Assembly: GCA_947646735.1 (NCBI GenBank)
Contig: CANTFK010000248.1
Coordinates: 1-64,000 of the forward strand
Direction of reading: 5' to 3'
DNA: 64,000 nt
Source of the DNA: Peronospora farinosa
Lineage: Eukaryota; Oomycota; Peronosporomycetes; Peronosporales; Peronosporaceae
Part shown: in pieces, positions 30,535-40,418 of the stretch
Layout of the letters: each line of letters opens with the position of its first letter
Numbering within the stretch: the stretch's first letter is position 1
Made by a program: the position numbers and the translations under genes
The notes under the pieces: generated by a model
The model's input: the letters and a program-made list of their open reading frames with translations, nothing else
Told to the model about the DNA's origin: nothing
Databases searched by the model: none

Positions 30535-31677
30535 TTACCAGTAGTAGGTGCAATCGGCAGCAACCTTATGCGCATCGTAATCACTCAGCAATAGTTTCGG
30601 CGCAATTCCATCCGTAGGTACTCCCCCACCAAGCTTGGAGACAGGGTGTTCTGAAGATGAGAGAGCAAGCAGCGCCGGAACGCGAGGATGCCTCGCGTTG
30701 TTAGCGAAAAAGGGCGTCAACCCGGTTGACGCGTGGACAGCATTGTTGATTGCAAACTCTGCAAGTGGAAGAAATGAACTCCATGATGAGAACGATGTTG
30801 CATAACTGCGCAAGACATCTTCGAGCACTCTGTTCACACGCTCCACTTGCCCATCCGTCTTTGGATGGGCCGCCGTAGACATAAGCAACCGCGTGCCTAA
30901 TAGCTGGAATAATTCGGCCCAGAAAGCCGAAGTGAAACGCGGGTCACGGTCTGAAACAATAGATTCTGGCAAGCCGTGATGCCTAAAGATAAGATCAATG
31001 AAGATCTTCGCTGTCGTTTCCGCCGTAATGTTGGCGGAGACCGGAGCAAAATGCACCATTTTGCTGAATCGATCCACTAGAACCAATACGCCCGTGCGTT
31101 TCTGTTTATCCGGTGGAAGTTCAAAGATTTAATCCATGCTGACCGAGCGCCAGGCTTCCGTAGCAATCGGAAGCGGACGCATTGGGGCTTGTGAAGACGG
31201 CGCAGGATATACACTCTGACAGGTTTCATAGGAGCGCACCCATTTCTGGATGTACTTATACATTCGCGGCCAGAAAACTACGTGAGAAATAGCCGCAAAC
31301 GTCTTCTCGCGACCCAGGTGTCCGCCAGCTGGGCTGTCGTGAAAATCATGAACCAATCGGGCTCGAAGGTCGTCATCAGCAGGGATGACGACACGCGGGG
31401 AATCAAAGACGTCCATCGTGTACGTCAGCAACGGACCGTCAAGCGCGTAACGCTTGATGTTGTCGCGTGTTGGTTTCGTCAACTTCGCGAGTAATTTTTC
31501 GCTCGGGTCCCTGAGATAGTTTATGATTCCTGCATAGAAGGAATCATTCGCGTAGGATTCTGCGATCTGAGTTCGGATCGACAGCACGGGTGTCGAAATC
31601 ACCGCATTAAGTCCCATCTCACTAAAACACGCACAGATATCTTCGTCGTCATCCACATACTCCGTTTGATGACCCAT
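30535..31677 (-). pseudogene. Y integrase zinc region and DDE core
   Basis: N-terminal HHCC-like region (HDFHDSPAGGHLGREKTF, then YETCQS, where the first Cys of the usual CxxC is Tyr). An in-frame TAA lies near 31,128. The core then has VDRFSKMVHFAP, VSDRDPRFTSAFW and HPKTDGQVERVNR with all three acidic catalytic residues. The frame ends at 30,535 before the C-terminal region resumes in another frame near 30,500. Confidence 0.87.
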
Positions 31678-32746
31678 ATCACGCCGAGGGTCGTAATCAG
31701 GACGACGAGAAAGCGCGTCAGCGAGAATGTTATTCTTGCCAGGCTTTTAATGCACCACAAAACTATACTCGGCAAAAATGACAACCACCGTGCCATACGC
31801 TGGGACAAGTGAGGACTCTTGACGGCGGTACGCAATGATGCGTGATCTGTGTAGATAGAAAACATCTTTTTGCCGAGCAAATATACTCTAAACTTGATTA
31901 GCGCGTAACGCATAGCCAAAAGTTCCTTGTCGTGTACCGGATATTTTTTCTCGGCAGGTTTCATCTGTCGTGATTGAAAACTCACGACGCGCTCTCGACC
32001 CTCGTGATCAAATTGCATGAGGGCACATCCTATAGCGAAATTGCTCGCGTCACACACGACGTGGAATGGCTTAGAGTCATCAGGTAACATCAGCACCGGT
32101 GCCTCCCAAAAGCTCTTCTTTACGGAGTCGAAGGCAGATTGATGTTATGCCGTCCATAACCATACTGCGTCTTTCTTGAGCAAAGTCGATAATGGCTGAA
32201 TTAGCTCAGCATAGTTCTTTGTATACTTATGCAAGTAATTCGCCAGACCGAGCCATTGACGTAATTCAGTTTGTTCCTGGGCGTTGGCCAGGCACAGATC
32301 GATGAGATCTTCTCATGATCAGCGCGGACACCTTCCTTGCTGACGTAACAACCGATTGCTGGAATCTCGGGAGCGCAGAAGACACATTTCTTCAAATTCG
32401 CATACAATTTATTCTCGCGCATAACTTGAAACACCTGCTTCAAGTGTCGAAGGTGTACCTCCGTAGCGCTGAGCTTTTGCTCAGCGCGGCTGTGAACGAA
32501 AATGTCGTCAAAGTAGCTCGGTGCAAAGTCGCGAAGTGGGCGAAGTACTTGTGTCACCATCCGATTGAACGTAGCTGGAGCATTCTTAAGACCTTGTGGC
32601 ATGACTAACCACTCCCAAAGCATCCCGCTTGGGGTGCTGACCGCAGTGAACGGAATGTCACTGTCCCTCATGAGGATCTGATAGAAACCGTCTGTAAGAT
32701 CTATGGCACTGTAGATCTCGGTCCCGGACATGGTACCCAATACCAT
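31599..32746 (-). pseudogene. Y reverse transcriptase (palm) and RNase H
   Basis: The RT palm carries IDLTDGFYQ, WLVMPQGLKNAPATF and the active-site YFDD (32,746-32,201). A shift near 32,310 and another before 32,096 lead into RNase H (FHVVCDASNFAIGCAL, YTDHASL). There is also a stop near 31,748 within the VVH-KPGK motif. Confidence 0.87.
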
Positions 32747-32767
32747 GTCTTTTCGAGGGATAGGCGT

Positions 32768-33964
32768 TTAAGCCGGGATAGTGGCGTCATTCAGCTTGTT
32801 GAAGGCGTGAACAATGCGCCAACCGCCGGTGGCTTTCTTCACACAGAAAGTCGGACTCGAATGTGGCGAGATACTCTCGCGAACATGGCCAGCCTTGCGG
32901 CGACCCTCGAAAAATTCATCAATAGCGATGACTTGGTCGCGCGGTAACGGCCACTGCCGTGTCACGCAATATTTCGATCCTGGCACGAGATCTATCTCGT
33001 GCCGCACACCACGATCCGCCGGAAGCTCAGCTGGAATTTTCTCCGGGAAAATATCGGCGTACTCACGGGCGATATCGTATACAGGGTTGCCCGAAGCACG
33101 AAGAGCATCCCAAGACTGTGCCGCGAAGCGTTCTTCGCGCGCTGATTTAGGCTCGGCGCTCTTTGGGCGATCCTCCAGAACCTCTTCACTGGCTGCTTCG
33201 GTGGCTGAAACGATGCACACTTGCTCGATGTCGCTGGCCTCGAGGTCATGAAGGAAGTCTTTCCATTTAAGGTCTGGCAGAGATGTGATATCTGCAGCAG
33301 TGCACGGTGGGCTCTCTACCTCAATGTAGCGGCCACGATGTGGGGATCCCTCCACATATTTAAGTGCGCATACGGATTCCGTCACTACGATATCAAATGC
33401 ATCAGCATCTTGACGTGAATTTCGTCGTCTCGGTGATCGGCGTGCTCCTTTCTTGCGTTTTCTCTTGCGTCTTGAGCCCCTGCTCGAGACTGGCACGTCG
33501 CTATCACAAGAGGATGATGTACCCCCCTCTAGACGTGGGAGCTCTGTCTCCACCACGTCGGTCTCATGCGGATCCGTAGTCCGCCCATTCTCGTCAATCA
33601 AAAGCGGGAGCTCGTCATCGACCCCTTCACCTGTTTTCGGTAGCCCCTGCTCGACCGCCTCGATATTGATCGGGAGCCTCTGCTCGTCCGATGTACTTGT
33701 ACGCGGGAGCCCCTGCTCGACCGCCTCGAAATTGATCGGGAGCCTCTGCTCGTCCGATGTGTTGTATGCGGGAGCCCCTGCTCGACCGCCTCGAAATTGA
33801 TCGGGAGCTTCTGCTCGTCCGATGTGCGTGTATGCGGAAGCCCCTGCTCGACCGCCTCGAAATTGATCGGGAGCCTCTGCTCGTCCGATGTGCGTGTATG
33901 CGGGAGCCCCTGCTCGACCGCCTCGTTGTGTGGCTCCGTCAGTGTAACGGAACATACTGCGCAC
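32768..33964 (-). pseudogene. Y linker and reverse transcriptase N-terminus
   Basis: Contains the 22-residue tandem repeats, a Lys/Arg-rich patch (RRKRKRKKGARRSPRRR), and then the RT fingers region (SKYCVTRQWPLPRD, PHSSPTFCVKKATGGWR). It ends at a TAA where X has CAA (Gln) in the same place, before TPIPRKD. The repeats are entered from the protease frame through a 1-nt loss near 33,765. Confidence 0.85.
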
Positions 33965-34407
33965 AGAGGGCCATGGCTCTCTCTGTGTTGACTACTAGTC
34001 GTGGCGAGTTCGTTTAAGACCCTGACGTGAGGCCAATCGGATGAAGCGACCAACAAATGAGTAAACACTTCACTGACGTCATAACCGCTTCGTCGTTTGA
34101 CGGACCGAGATAGCCAATCTATCTCTGGCTGATACCGTGACAGCCACGGTATCCCAAGTATGCAATCAAATGCATAGTTCATCTCGTACACCAAAAATTC
34201 GTCGTTGCTCTGGAAACCGTCGAAAGTGTACGGTAAAACCACTGTTTTACGCGGGACACGTTTTGGTTGTCCATCGGCAAGTTTGACAACGATGTCACCT
34301 GGACCTTCTCGAACCGTGACAGTCGACGGGAGAAGGGACAAACAGGATGCACGAAAGAAGTTGTTGGAAGCGCCAGAATCCAACAACGCTCGAAGTGGTC
34401 GCTTCAC
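33598..34407 (-). pseudogene. Y aspartic protease and repeat-containing linker
   Basis: Retropepsin-like region with the active-site LLDSGASNNFF and DCILGIPWLSRY. The frame then enters tandem copies of EAVEQGLPHTRTSDEQ-type units. A one-base deletion in the repeats switches the frame, so the correct continuation lies in the overlapping frame at 33964-32768. Confidence 0.87.
33640..33930 (-). repeat. 66-bp (22-residue) tandem repeats in the Y PR-RT linker
   Basis: About four and a half copies of a 66-bp unit coding for a VEQGLP...SDEQRLPINFEA peptide. One copy lacks one base (gatgtgttgtatgc against gatgtgcgtgtatgc). Element X has a looser set of VEQGLP/VEPGFP repeats at the equivalent place. 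Confidence 0.88.
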
Positions 34408-34648
34408 TCCAGCGACAATGAGACTGATAATAATCAGTTTCGAATCATCGCGATGGTGGTGGCATTGAAGTGGGTATGAATCACGTTGGGGCTAGGAGCC
34501 CGAGCTGCCACCTGAGTACTCGGGGCTCCATTTCTGCCAGTAGGGCGCCCCACGCCTACTGGAACCGCTCGTTTTTTGGCGGGACCACCGACGACACAGC
34601 GTCTCCTCGTGAGACAGCTGTGTTCATCGTCACCGGCGCAGGTCCACG

Positions 34649-34690
34649 ACAGACAGCCGCACGATGGCCTCTTTTACCACAGCGAAAACA
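34649..34690 (-). other. CCHC zinc knuckle of Y Gag
   Basis: CFRCGKRGHRAAVC fits C-X2-C-X4-H-X4-C exactly, the nucleic-acid-binding knuckle at the Gag C-terminus. It lies just after the stop that closes the gag frame at 34,727, so the frame is broken between them. Confidence 0.85.
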
Positions 34691-34726
34691 CTTTATCGTG
34701 TTAGGATTGCGAATGTCGCGGCTTAA

Positions 34727-35323
34727 TTATTTGCCGCGACCACGAGAGGACGCAATTGCATCAATTTCCATTGGCTCTGGGACAGACGTCCGGGGATGTT
34801 GTGACACTGCATGCAGGTACGATGACGCGACAGTATAATCCTCACGAAGCGCGAGGGCAAATGCCTCCTCGAGGGACTTTGGCTCAGCACGTGTGAGGCA
34901 GTAACGCGTCATGCCCTCTCGCATACCAAAAATAAAGACATGGACTTGTGAAGCCATGTCAATTGGCTGCGTGGCAATGCACGAAGCAAGATGACGTGTC
35001 TTCTGCACGTAGTCAAGCATCGACAGCTTGCCCTGTCGGAGTGAGAAGAAATCTGCACGCAAGCGAGATTCATCTTGAGGAGGCTCGAAAGCCAGTCGTG
35101 AGTCACGCTGGATATCGTCCAGCGTAGGAAACGCCAACTCATCTACGACGAGCTTTCCGAGAGCCCATTCCTTGGCTTTGCCGGCAAGGCGAGACAACAG
35201 GAAATTGACCTTGGCCGTCGGAGCGTCAATTAATCTTGACGCTATTGCAATATCTACCTCGCAAAACCAGCGATTGAGGGGGAGACGATCCGGACCATCA
35301 CCGGAGTACGTTGAAGTCTCCAT
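34727..35323 (-). CDS. Y Gag core
   Basis: 199 codons from ATG at 35323. It contains the retrotransposon Gag core ([48 protein letters not shown]). It is closely similar to the X Gag region. An in-frame TAG separates it from the short frame upstream with no gap. It packages element RNA in virus-like particles (family role). Confidence 0.82.
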   Translation of the reverse strand: METSTYSGDGPDRLPLNRWFCEVDIAIASRLIDAPTAKVNFLLSRLAGKAKEWALGKLVVDELAFPTLDDIQRDSRLAFEPPQDESRLRADFFSLRQGKLSMLDYVQKTRHLASCIATQPIDMASQVHVFIFGMREGMTRYCLTRAEPKSLEEAFALALREDYTVASSYLHAVSQHPRTSVPEPMEIDAIASSRGRGK

Positions 35324-35581
35324 CTAGATAGCATCATGGTGCAAAGTGCGCAAGGGAGTCAATACTCGCCGATTCGCTTCGGCGAGCTCGCGCACCATAA
35401 AGTCTTGGATGGCGGCACGTTGATCATCAGGCGTCGCTGTGCTCAGCAGCGACGTCACAATAGTTTCACCAGACACCGCCGTGAGGCGATGTAGTGCCTG
35501 CCACTCCACCGAGGTGAGATGTAGAAAATCAGAATGCTCCAGCGAGACCGCTGGAGCTACCGAAGACTCGCCCATGTTCAT
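35324..35581 (-). CDS. Y short N-terminal Gag frame
   Basis: 85 codons ending in a TAG directly followed by the ATG of the Gag core in the same frame. Contains FLHLTSVEWQALHRL and ends in a helical ELAEANRR segment. Element X has the same frame, also closed by an in-frame TAG, so the two-part layout is shared. It could be a separate small protein or the N-terminus of Gag reached by stop readthrough. Confidence 0.6.
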   Translation of the reverse strand: MNMGESSVAPAVSLEHSDFLHLTSVEWQALHRLTAVSGETIVTSLLSTATPDDQRAAIQDFMVRELAEANRRVLTPLRTLHHDAI

Positions 35582-35604
35582 CTCGAATCTGGTTATTGGA
35601 AGGA

Positions 35605-35620
35605 CTACGAAGTGCTACCA
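35605..35620 (-). other. Primer-binding site of Y
   Basis: TGGTAGCACTTCGTAG on the minus strand, 2 nt after the 5' LTR; TGG complements a tRNA 3' CCA. The priming tRNA (possibly initiator Met) is not established. Confidence 0.65.
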
Positions 35621-35622
35621 GG

Positions 35623-35942
35623 TGTAACGGGATAAGGACCCGTTACCGTCTTACACTAAAAGGGCGTTGAGGAAGCGCTCTTAATTAATTTGTAAATATA
35701 ACTCCGTCTTTTTTTGTTTTAGTTTTAATTCGCAGTAAGTGCGAATATGTTCCCTAGCTCATGGGAACCACTCAATATGGAAGTCGATTTATTATTGGCT
35801 AATTATTGGGTCTGGCACCCCAATAATAAACCAATAATAAAGATGACGCGCAGTATCCGCTAATCGGATACTGCCCTATGCCTACTTATGTAATTATGTA
35901 TTAATCCTATAACTACTCATGTAATAGGTTGCCCCATTAAAG
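35623..35942 (-). repeat. 5' LTR of Y
   Basis: 320 bp, same as the 3' LTR except for scattered changes and its first five bases (CTTTA instead of TGTG on the minus strand). Confidence 0.9.
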
Positions 35943-36227
35943 CATCGCTAATAAATCCTTGTCGTGAACCGTATAGTTCTTCTCAGCTGGCTTCATCTGT
36001 CGCGACTGGTAACTCACGACTCGTTCACGGCCCTCATCATCAAATTGCATGAGTGCACAACCAATTGCGAAGTCACTGGCATCGCATAACACGTAGAACG
36101 GCTTGGAGTCGTATGGTGGGACCAGCACTGGCGCTGACGCCAGGATCTTCTTTACTCCTTCGAGGGCTGCTTGGTGCTCGGGAGGTCACAACCACGTGGC
36201 GTCTTTCTTTAAGAGTAACGAAAAAGG
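35943..36227 (-). pseudogene. X RNase H, N-terminal half
   Basis: VPPYDSKPFYVLCDASDF, CALMQFDDEGRERVV and HDKDLLAM, the first RNase H block. It is cut at its end by the Y insertion and continues at 28,623. A frame break lies near 36,190-36,230. Confidence 0.85.
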
Positions 36228-37262
36228 CTAGATAGAACCAGCATAAACCTTCGTATACTTGCGCAAATAATTAGCCAAGCCGAGCCACTGGCAAAGCTCC
36301 GTAGGGTTCTTGGGTGTAGGCCAAGAACAGATGGACGACACCTTCTTTGGATCTGCTCGAACTTTCGATTTACTCACATTACAGCCCAACACCGAAATCT
36401 TCGGTGCACAAAATAAACACTTTTTGAGATTCGCATTCAACTTGTTGTCCCTCATAGCTTAAAACACTTGCTTCAGGTGTTTAAGGTGAACTTGGACATC
36501 GTTGAGGTTGCCCTCGGCGCGACTGTGGACGAAAATGTCGTCAAAATAACTTGGAGCAAAGTTCCGAAGAGGTCTCAACACTTGAGACACCATGCGATTA
36601 AAAGTGGCCGGGGCGTTCTTCAACCCTTGTGGCATAACCAGCCACTCCCATAACATGCCACTAGGGGTGCTCACCGCGGTGAGTGGGATATCACTCGGTC
36701 GCATCAGAATCTAGTAAAAGCCATCGGTCAAGTCGATGACACTTCCTGACATAAAATTCAGCACCATGTCCTTCCTGGGAATTGGCGTTTGCGCAGGAAT
36801 AGTGGCATCATTCAGCTTATTGAACGCATGCACTATCCGCCAGCCTCCCATAGCCTTATTCACGCAGAAGGTTGGACTCGAATGTGGTGAGATACATTCA
36901 CGCACATGACCCGCTTTGCGGCGGCCTTCGAAGAATGCGTCAATAGCTTCGACTTGATCTCGAGGCAACGGCCACTGCCGTGTCACACAATACTTCGACC
37001 CTGGCACGAGGTCAATCTCGTGCCGAACACCACGGTCCGCAGGAAGTTCAGCCGGGATCCTGTCCGGGAACACGTCTGCATACTTACGAGCGATGTCGTA
37101 GACAGGGTTACCAGACTCTCGCAGAGCCTCCCATGACTGTGATGCAAACCTTTCTTCACGCGCTGACTTTGGCTCAGCGCTTCGAGGACGCGACATATGA
37201 TCCTTGTTTGCCACAGTAACAACCTCGTTGGTGATTAGACACACTTGTTCCCTCAAGGTCAC
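36228..37262 (-). pseudogene. X reverse transcriptase
   Basis: RT fingers and palm in three pieces: SKYCVTRQWPLPRD ... TPIPRKDM ... IDLTDGFY, then WLVMPQGLKNAPATF with YFDD, then the connection region. The breaks are a TAG after DGFY and a TAA after KQVF; at both places Y has a Gln codon. About four residues are missing before IDLTDG compared with Y. Confidence 0.87.
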
Positions 37263-37384
37263 GTAGAAAATGCTTTCAAGAGAGCCCTAGGAGGCTTGTA
37301 ATCGAAGACGCGTCGCGAGGTGGACTGCGATCCAATGCATTGGACTCCCTTCCACGTACACGATAGCATGGACATATTCCAACG

Positions 37385-38089
37385 CTAAATTCTCGATGAT
37401 GTTGTCCCCATCGTGCTTCGAGTCACTACTCGAAGCTGGCGAGCCGCAGTCAGGTGATAAACCATCACCCCCCCCCCCTCTAGGCACTGGATGTCCTTAT
37501 TCACACTGCCGGAAACAATAGACAATATACCAAACTTAACCGTTGACACTTGATGCGGGAGCTCCTTCTCGGCCGCCGTAAACCCGTGTGGGAGCCCCTG
37601 CTCAACCACAATGTGCCCATGTGGGAACCTCGGTCCGACCAGAGTGGGTGATGATGGGAACCCCGGGTCGACCATCATGCTCTCGCGTGGGGACTCCTGT
37701 TTGTCCAGGTCACACTCGTTGGCGAGCTCTTGCTCGTCGTCACAATGCCCTTGTGGGAGCCCCTGCTCGACCAGAATAGGTGCGGATGGGAACCCCGGTT
37801 CGACCACCGCATTAACGTGCGAGAACCCCTGTTCAACCACGTTAATGACGCGCGGGAACCCCTGTTCGATCGCTTCGCCCTCGTCGTCCTCTTCGCTCTG
37901 TAACGAAGAGTCACTATCATTTGTGTCTCGAAGAACAGCACAAGTAGTGCAGAGTGGGCCATCGCTCGCTCTGTGCACCGCCAGCGTCGTGGAATCACGA
38001 TCCACGACTGTGACGTTCGGCCAGTCACTTGGAGATACCAAGAGATGGGTAAACACTTCACTGACATCGAACTTGCGTCGACGTCTCAC
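37385..38089 (-). pseudogene. X PR-RT linker with degenerate VEQGLP repeats
   Basis: Continues from the protease (FDVSEVFTHLLVSPSDWP) into an acidic stretch and about eight loose repeats of VEQGLP/VEPGFP-type, roughly 15-22 residues apart. It corresponds to the tandem-repeat region of Y but is far more diverged. Confidence 0.75.
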
Positions 38090-38236
38090 GGATTGGCTAA
38101 CCAGTCGATATGGGGCTTATAACGTGCCAACCATGGCATGCCCAGTATGCAATCGAATGCATAATTCATTGCGATCACCAAAAAACATCATTACTGCAAA
38201 AACCAAGAACGTGTACGGCAACGACATTTTGAGCCG

Positions 38237-38497
38237 CTATACGCGGTGTAATTTCCCTTCAGCTAACTTGACGACGGCTTGGCCAGGTCCCTCACGGAAC
38301 TGAATGCTGAAAGGCAGCATCGATAGACAAGATTCTTGAAAGAAATTGTTTGTTGCTCCTGAGTCCAGGAGTGCTCGCAGAGGTCGCCGGACGCCGGCGA
38401 CATGTAAGCTGAAAATAACCAGACGTGAATCACCACTCGTAGTGGTGGCATTTAACCGTGCGCGTAGCGCAGGAGGACTGGAAGGTTGGGCTGCCAC
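38237..38497 (-). pseudogene. X aspartic protease fragment
   Basis: RPLRALLDSGATNNFF carries the retropepsin active site. The frame is lost soon after (FREGPGQAVVKLAEG). Confidence 0.82.
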
Positions 38498-38541
38498 CAG
38501 GGGACCCGGAACTCCGTTCCAACCAGTAGGGCGCCCTGCAC

Positions 38542-39577
38542 CTACTGGTCCCGACCGTTTTTTGGACGTGCTGCCGGCACAGCACCCTCATGATGGGAAT
38601 CCACTACTTGCACCGATATCGGCGCTGGCGCACGGCACTCACCCGCGAGATGTCCTGGCTTGCGATAACGAAAGCAAACCATCGGACGACCGGTACGAGC
38701 GTCACCCTTATGGGAAATGACACGTCGTCGGTCACCCGACGACTCAATCACGTCGATCTCCATAGGTTCTGAACCAGAAGGCCGGGGGACGGTGACGACC
38801 GAGGGTTTGGCATATGCCTTTGGGACCTTAAAGTCTTCACGGATTGAGATGACAAATGCTTTCTCCAATGTGGCAGGCTCAGCGCGCTCCAGAGATAAGC
38901 GGGTCTCTCCCTCACGCATACCATCCACAAAGACATTCACCTGCGTGTACATGTCCATGGGGTGCGTGATAATACGCGACGCCAGATGCCTAGCCATCTC
39001 TACGTACTCGCGCATCGCCATTTCAACCTGTCGCATCGACAAGAATATTGATCGCACCAGTTTCTTCTCTTGCGGTGGCTCGAAAGCAAGACGAAGATCG
39101 TCCTGGTATGGAATCCAGGGTGGGAAACGCGTGCTCGTCCACACCGAGCTTACCAGGGGCCCACTCCTTGGCCTTCCCGGTGAGGCGAGAAAGAAGAAAG
39201 TTGACCTTCGCCTGGGGTGCCTCAAGAAGTCTCGAGGCGATGGCGATATCAAATTCTTGAAATCACCGATTCAGCGACAACCGGTCCTTACATTCTCCTG
39301 AGTAGGAGGAGGTTTCCATCTTCACGCTCTTCTAACGTGAATGGCGAGAGTTAGTTAAGCCTCGCCGATTGGATTCGGCGAGCTCGCGTACCAAAAACTC
39401 ATGTATGGCGAGACGTTGCGCCTCAGGAGTCGCTGATCTCATCAGCGACGCGACGAATGCCTCTCACGATATCGCCGCAAGGCGATTAAGGGCATCCCAC
39501 TCAACACCAGTAAGATGGGGGAAGGTCGCGTGCTCCAGAAATAAATCTGTAGCGTCAAAGTACGACGATTTGCTCAT
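38542..39577 (-). pseudogene. X Gag, broken
   Basis: Starts at ATG 39577 with FPHLTGVEWDALNRL, parallel to Y. A TGA interrupts at codon 38, and a TAG at 39332-39334 closes this first frame, with the METSS start of the Gag core 15 nt further in the same frame. Gag core ([25 protein letters not shown]) and a damaged zinc knuckle (CFRYRKPGHLAGEC, second Cys changed to Tyr) follow after a frameshift. Confidence 0.83.
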
Positions 39578-39600
39578 CCTAAACTCGGGCATATGAAGGA

Positions 39601-39616
39601 CTACGAAGTGCTACCA
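39601..39616 (-). other. Primer-binding site of X
   Basis: TGGTAGCACTTCGTAG, identical to that of Y and at the same 2-nt distance from the LTR, so both use the same tRNA primer. Confidence 0.65.
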
Positions 39617-39618
39617 GG

Positions 39619-39964
39619 TGTAACGGGGCTAGAACGTACCGTCACTAGCTTACACGCGCGCTTGAAGAAGAATCAAGCCCAAGTATTAGGTGTTTAGTAA
39701 ATTTAACTCTGATTTTTATTTTGGTTTTAATTCGTACTAATTATGAAGATTTTAGTCGTTAATAATACGACAGGGTTCCTGCCTTTCGGGAACCACACAA
39801 TTTCAGGTAGATTTATCATTGGTCCATATTGGGACTTTTAGGCCCCAATAATAAGCTAATAATAAATTGCCACGCCACGCTGTGCCCGCTATTCTGGCCC
39901 AGCACCTGTCTACATATGTATTTGTTTGTTTGTGCTAACTATGTGTGTAATGTAGCCCATTATA
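39619..39964 (-). repeat. 5' LTR of X
   Basis: 346 bp, as written TGTAACGGGGCTAG ... GTAGCCCATTATA. Adjacent to the primer-binding site on its left. Confidence 0.82.
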
Positions 39965-40418
39965 GTTACCGGTAGCAGGCGTGGCGACCGACCGCACTCC
40001 TAGTTAAAGTTCCACCTCTGCCAATGTAATTGGTGAAGTTGTTGATTCAGCGCCTAATGGTAGCGACGGAAATTTCATGGACTCCGTTTTAGTGAATAGC
40101 TTGTAAAATGCCGTTCTCTATTTCTGTTCATGCGTGAGGACAACGGGTTCCGTTGCTATCGGTGCTGGACCGCGTTATGTCCCTGCCGATTGTCGGTACT
40201 TATCCTCAGATGTGAGAGGCAATTTATCGGTGGGCCCATGCCCGTTTTGGAAGTTCTTTGTTATAATGGCCACGATTGCTTGCGTAAGCTGAGTCTCGTT
40301 ATTACGCTTCGGGTCAACTTAAATTTCCAATTCGTGGTCGTCCTCCATGATCACCTGGTATACTCGGAGTGGATGTAGAGGCCGCATTCGTAACCATTTG
40401 TTAATCCTACTGTGCCCG
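39965..40418. other. No gene seen
   Basis: Flank right of element X. Short open frames only, and no repeat or RNA motif that I recognise. It may belong to the decayed gene that follows. Confidence 0.4.

Larger units (their letters stand above)
28625..35942 (-). mobile_element. Element Y: full-length Ty3/Gypsy chromodomain retrotransposon nested in X
   Basis: A 7.3-kb minus-strand element with 320-bp LTRs, a primer-binding site, gag, CCHC knuckle, aspartic protease, RT, RNase H, integrase and a chromodomain, in Ty3/Gypsy order. Several stops and shifts in pol mean this copy is probably inactive. It landed in the RNase H region of X. Confidence 0.92.
24914..39964 (-). mobile_element. Element X: decayed Ty3/Gypsy retrotransposon, split by element Y
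   Basis: Minus-strand LTR retrotransposon with its 5' LTR at 39,619-39,964 and 3' LTR at 24,914-25,420. The internal order is gag, protease, RT, RNase H and integrase. The RNase H region is cut at 35,943/28,624 by element Y. Many stops and frameshifts make it non-functional. I see no target duplication at its outer ends. Confidence 0.85.
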
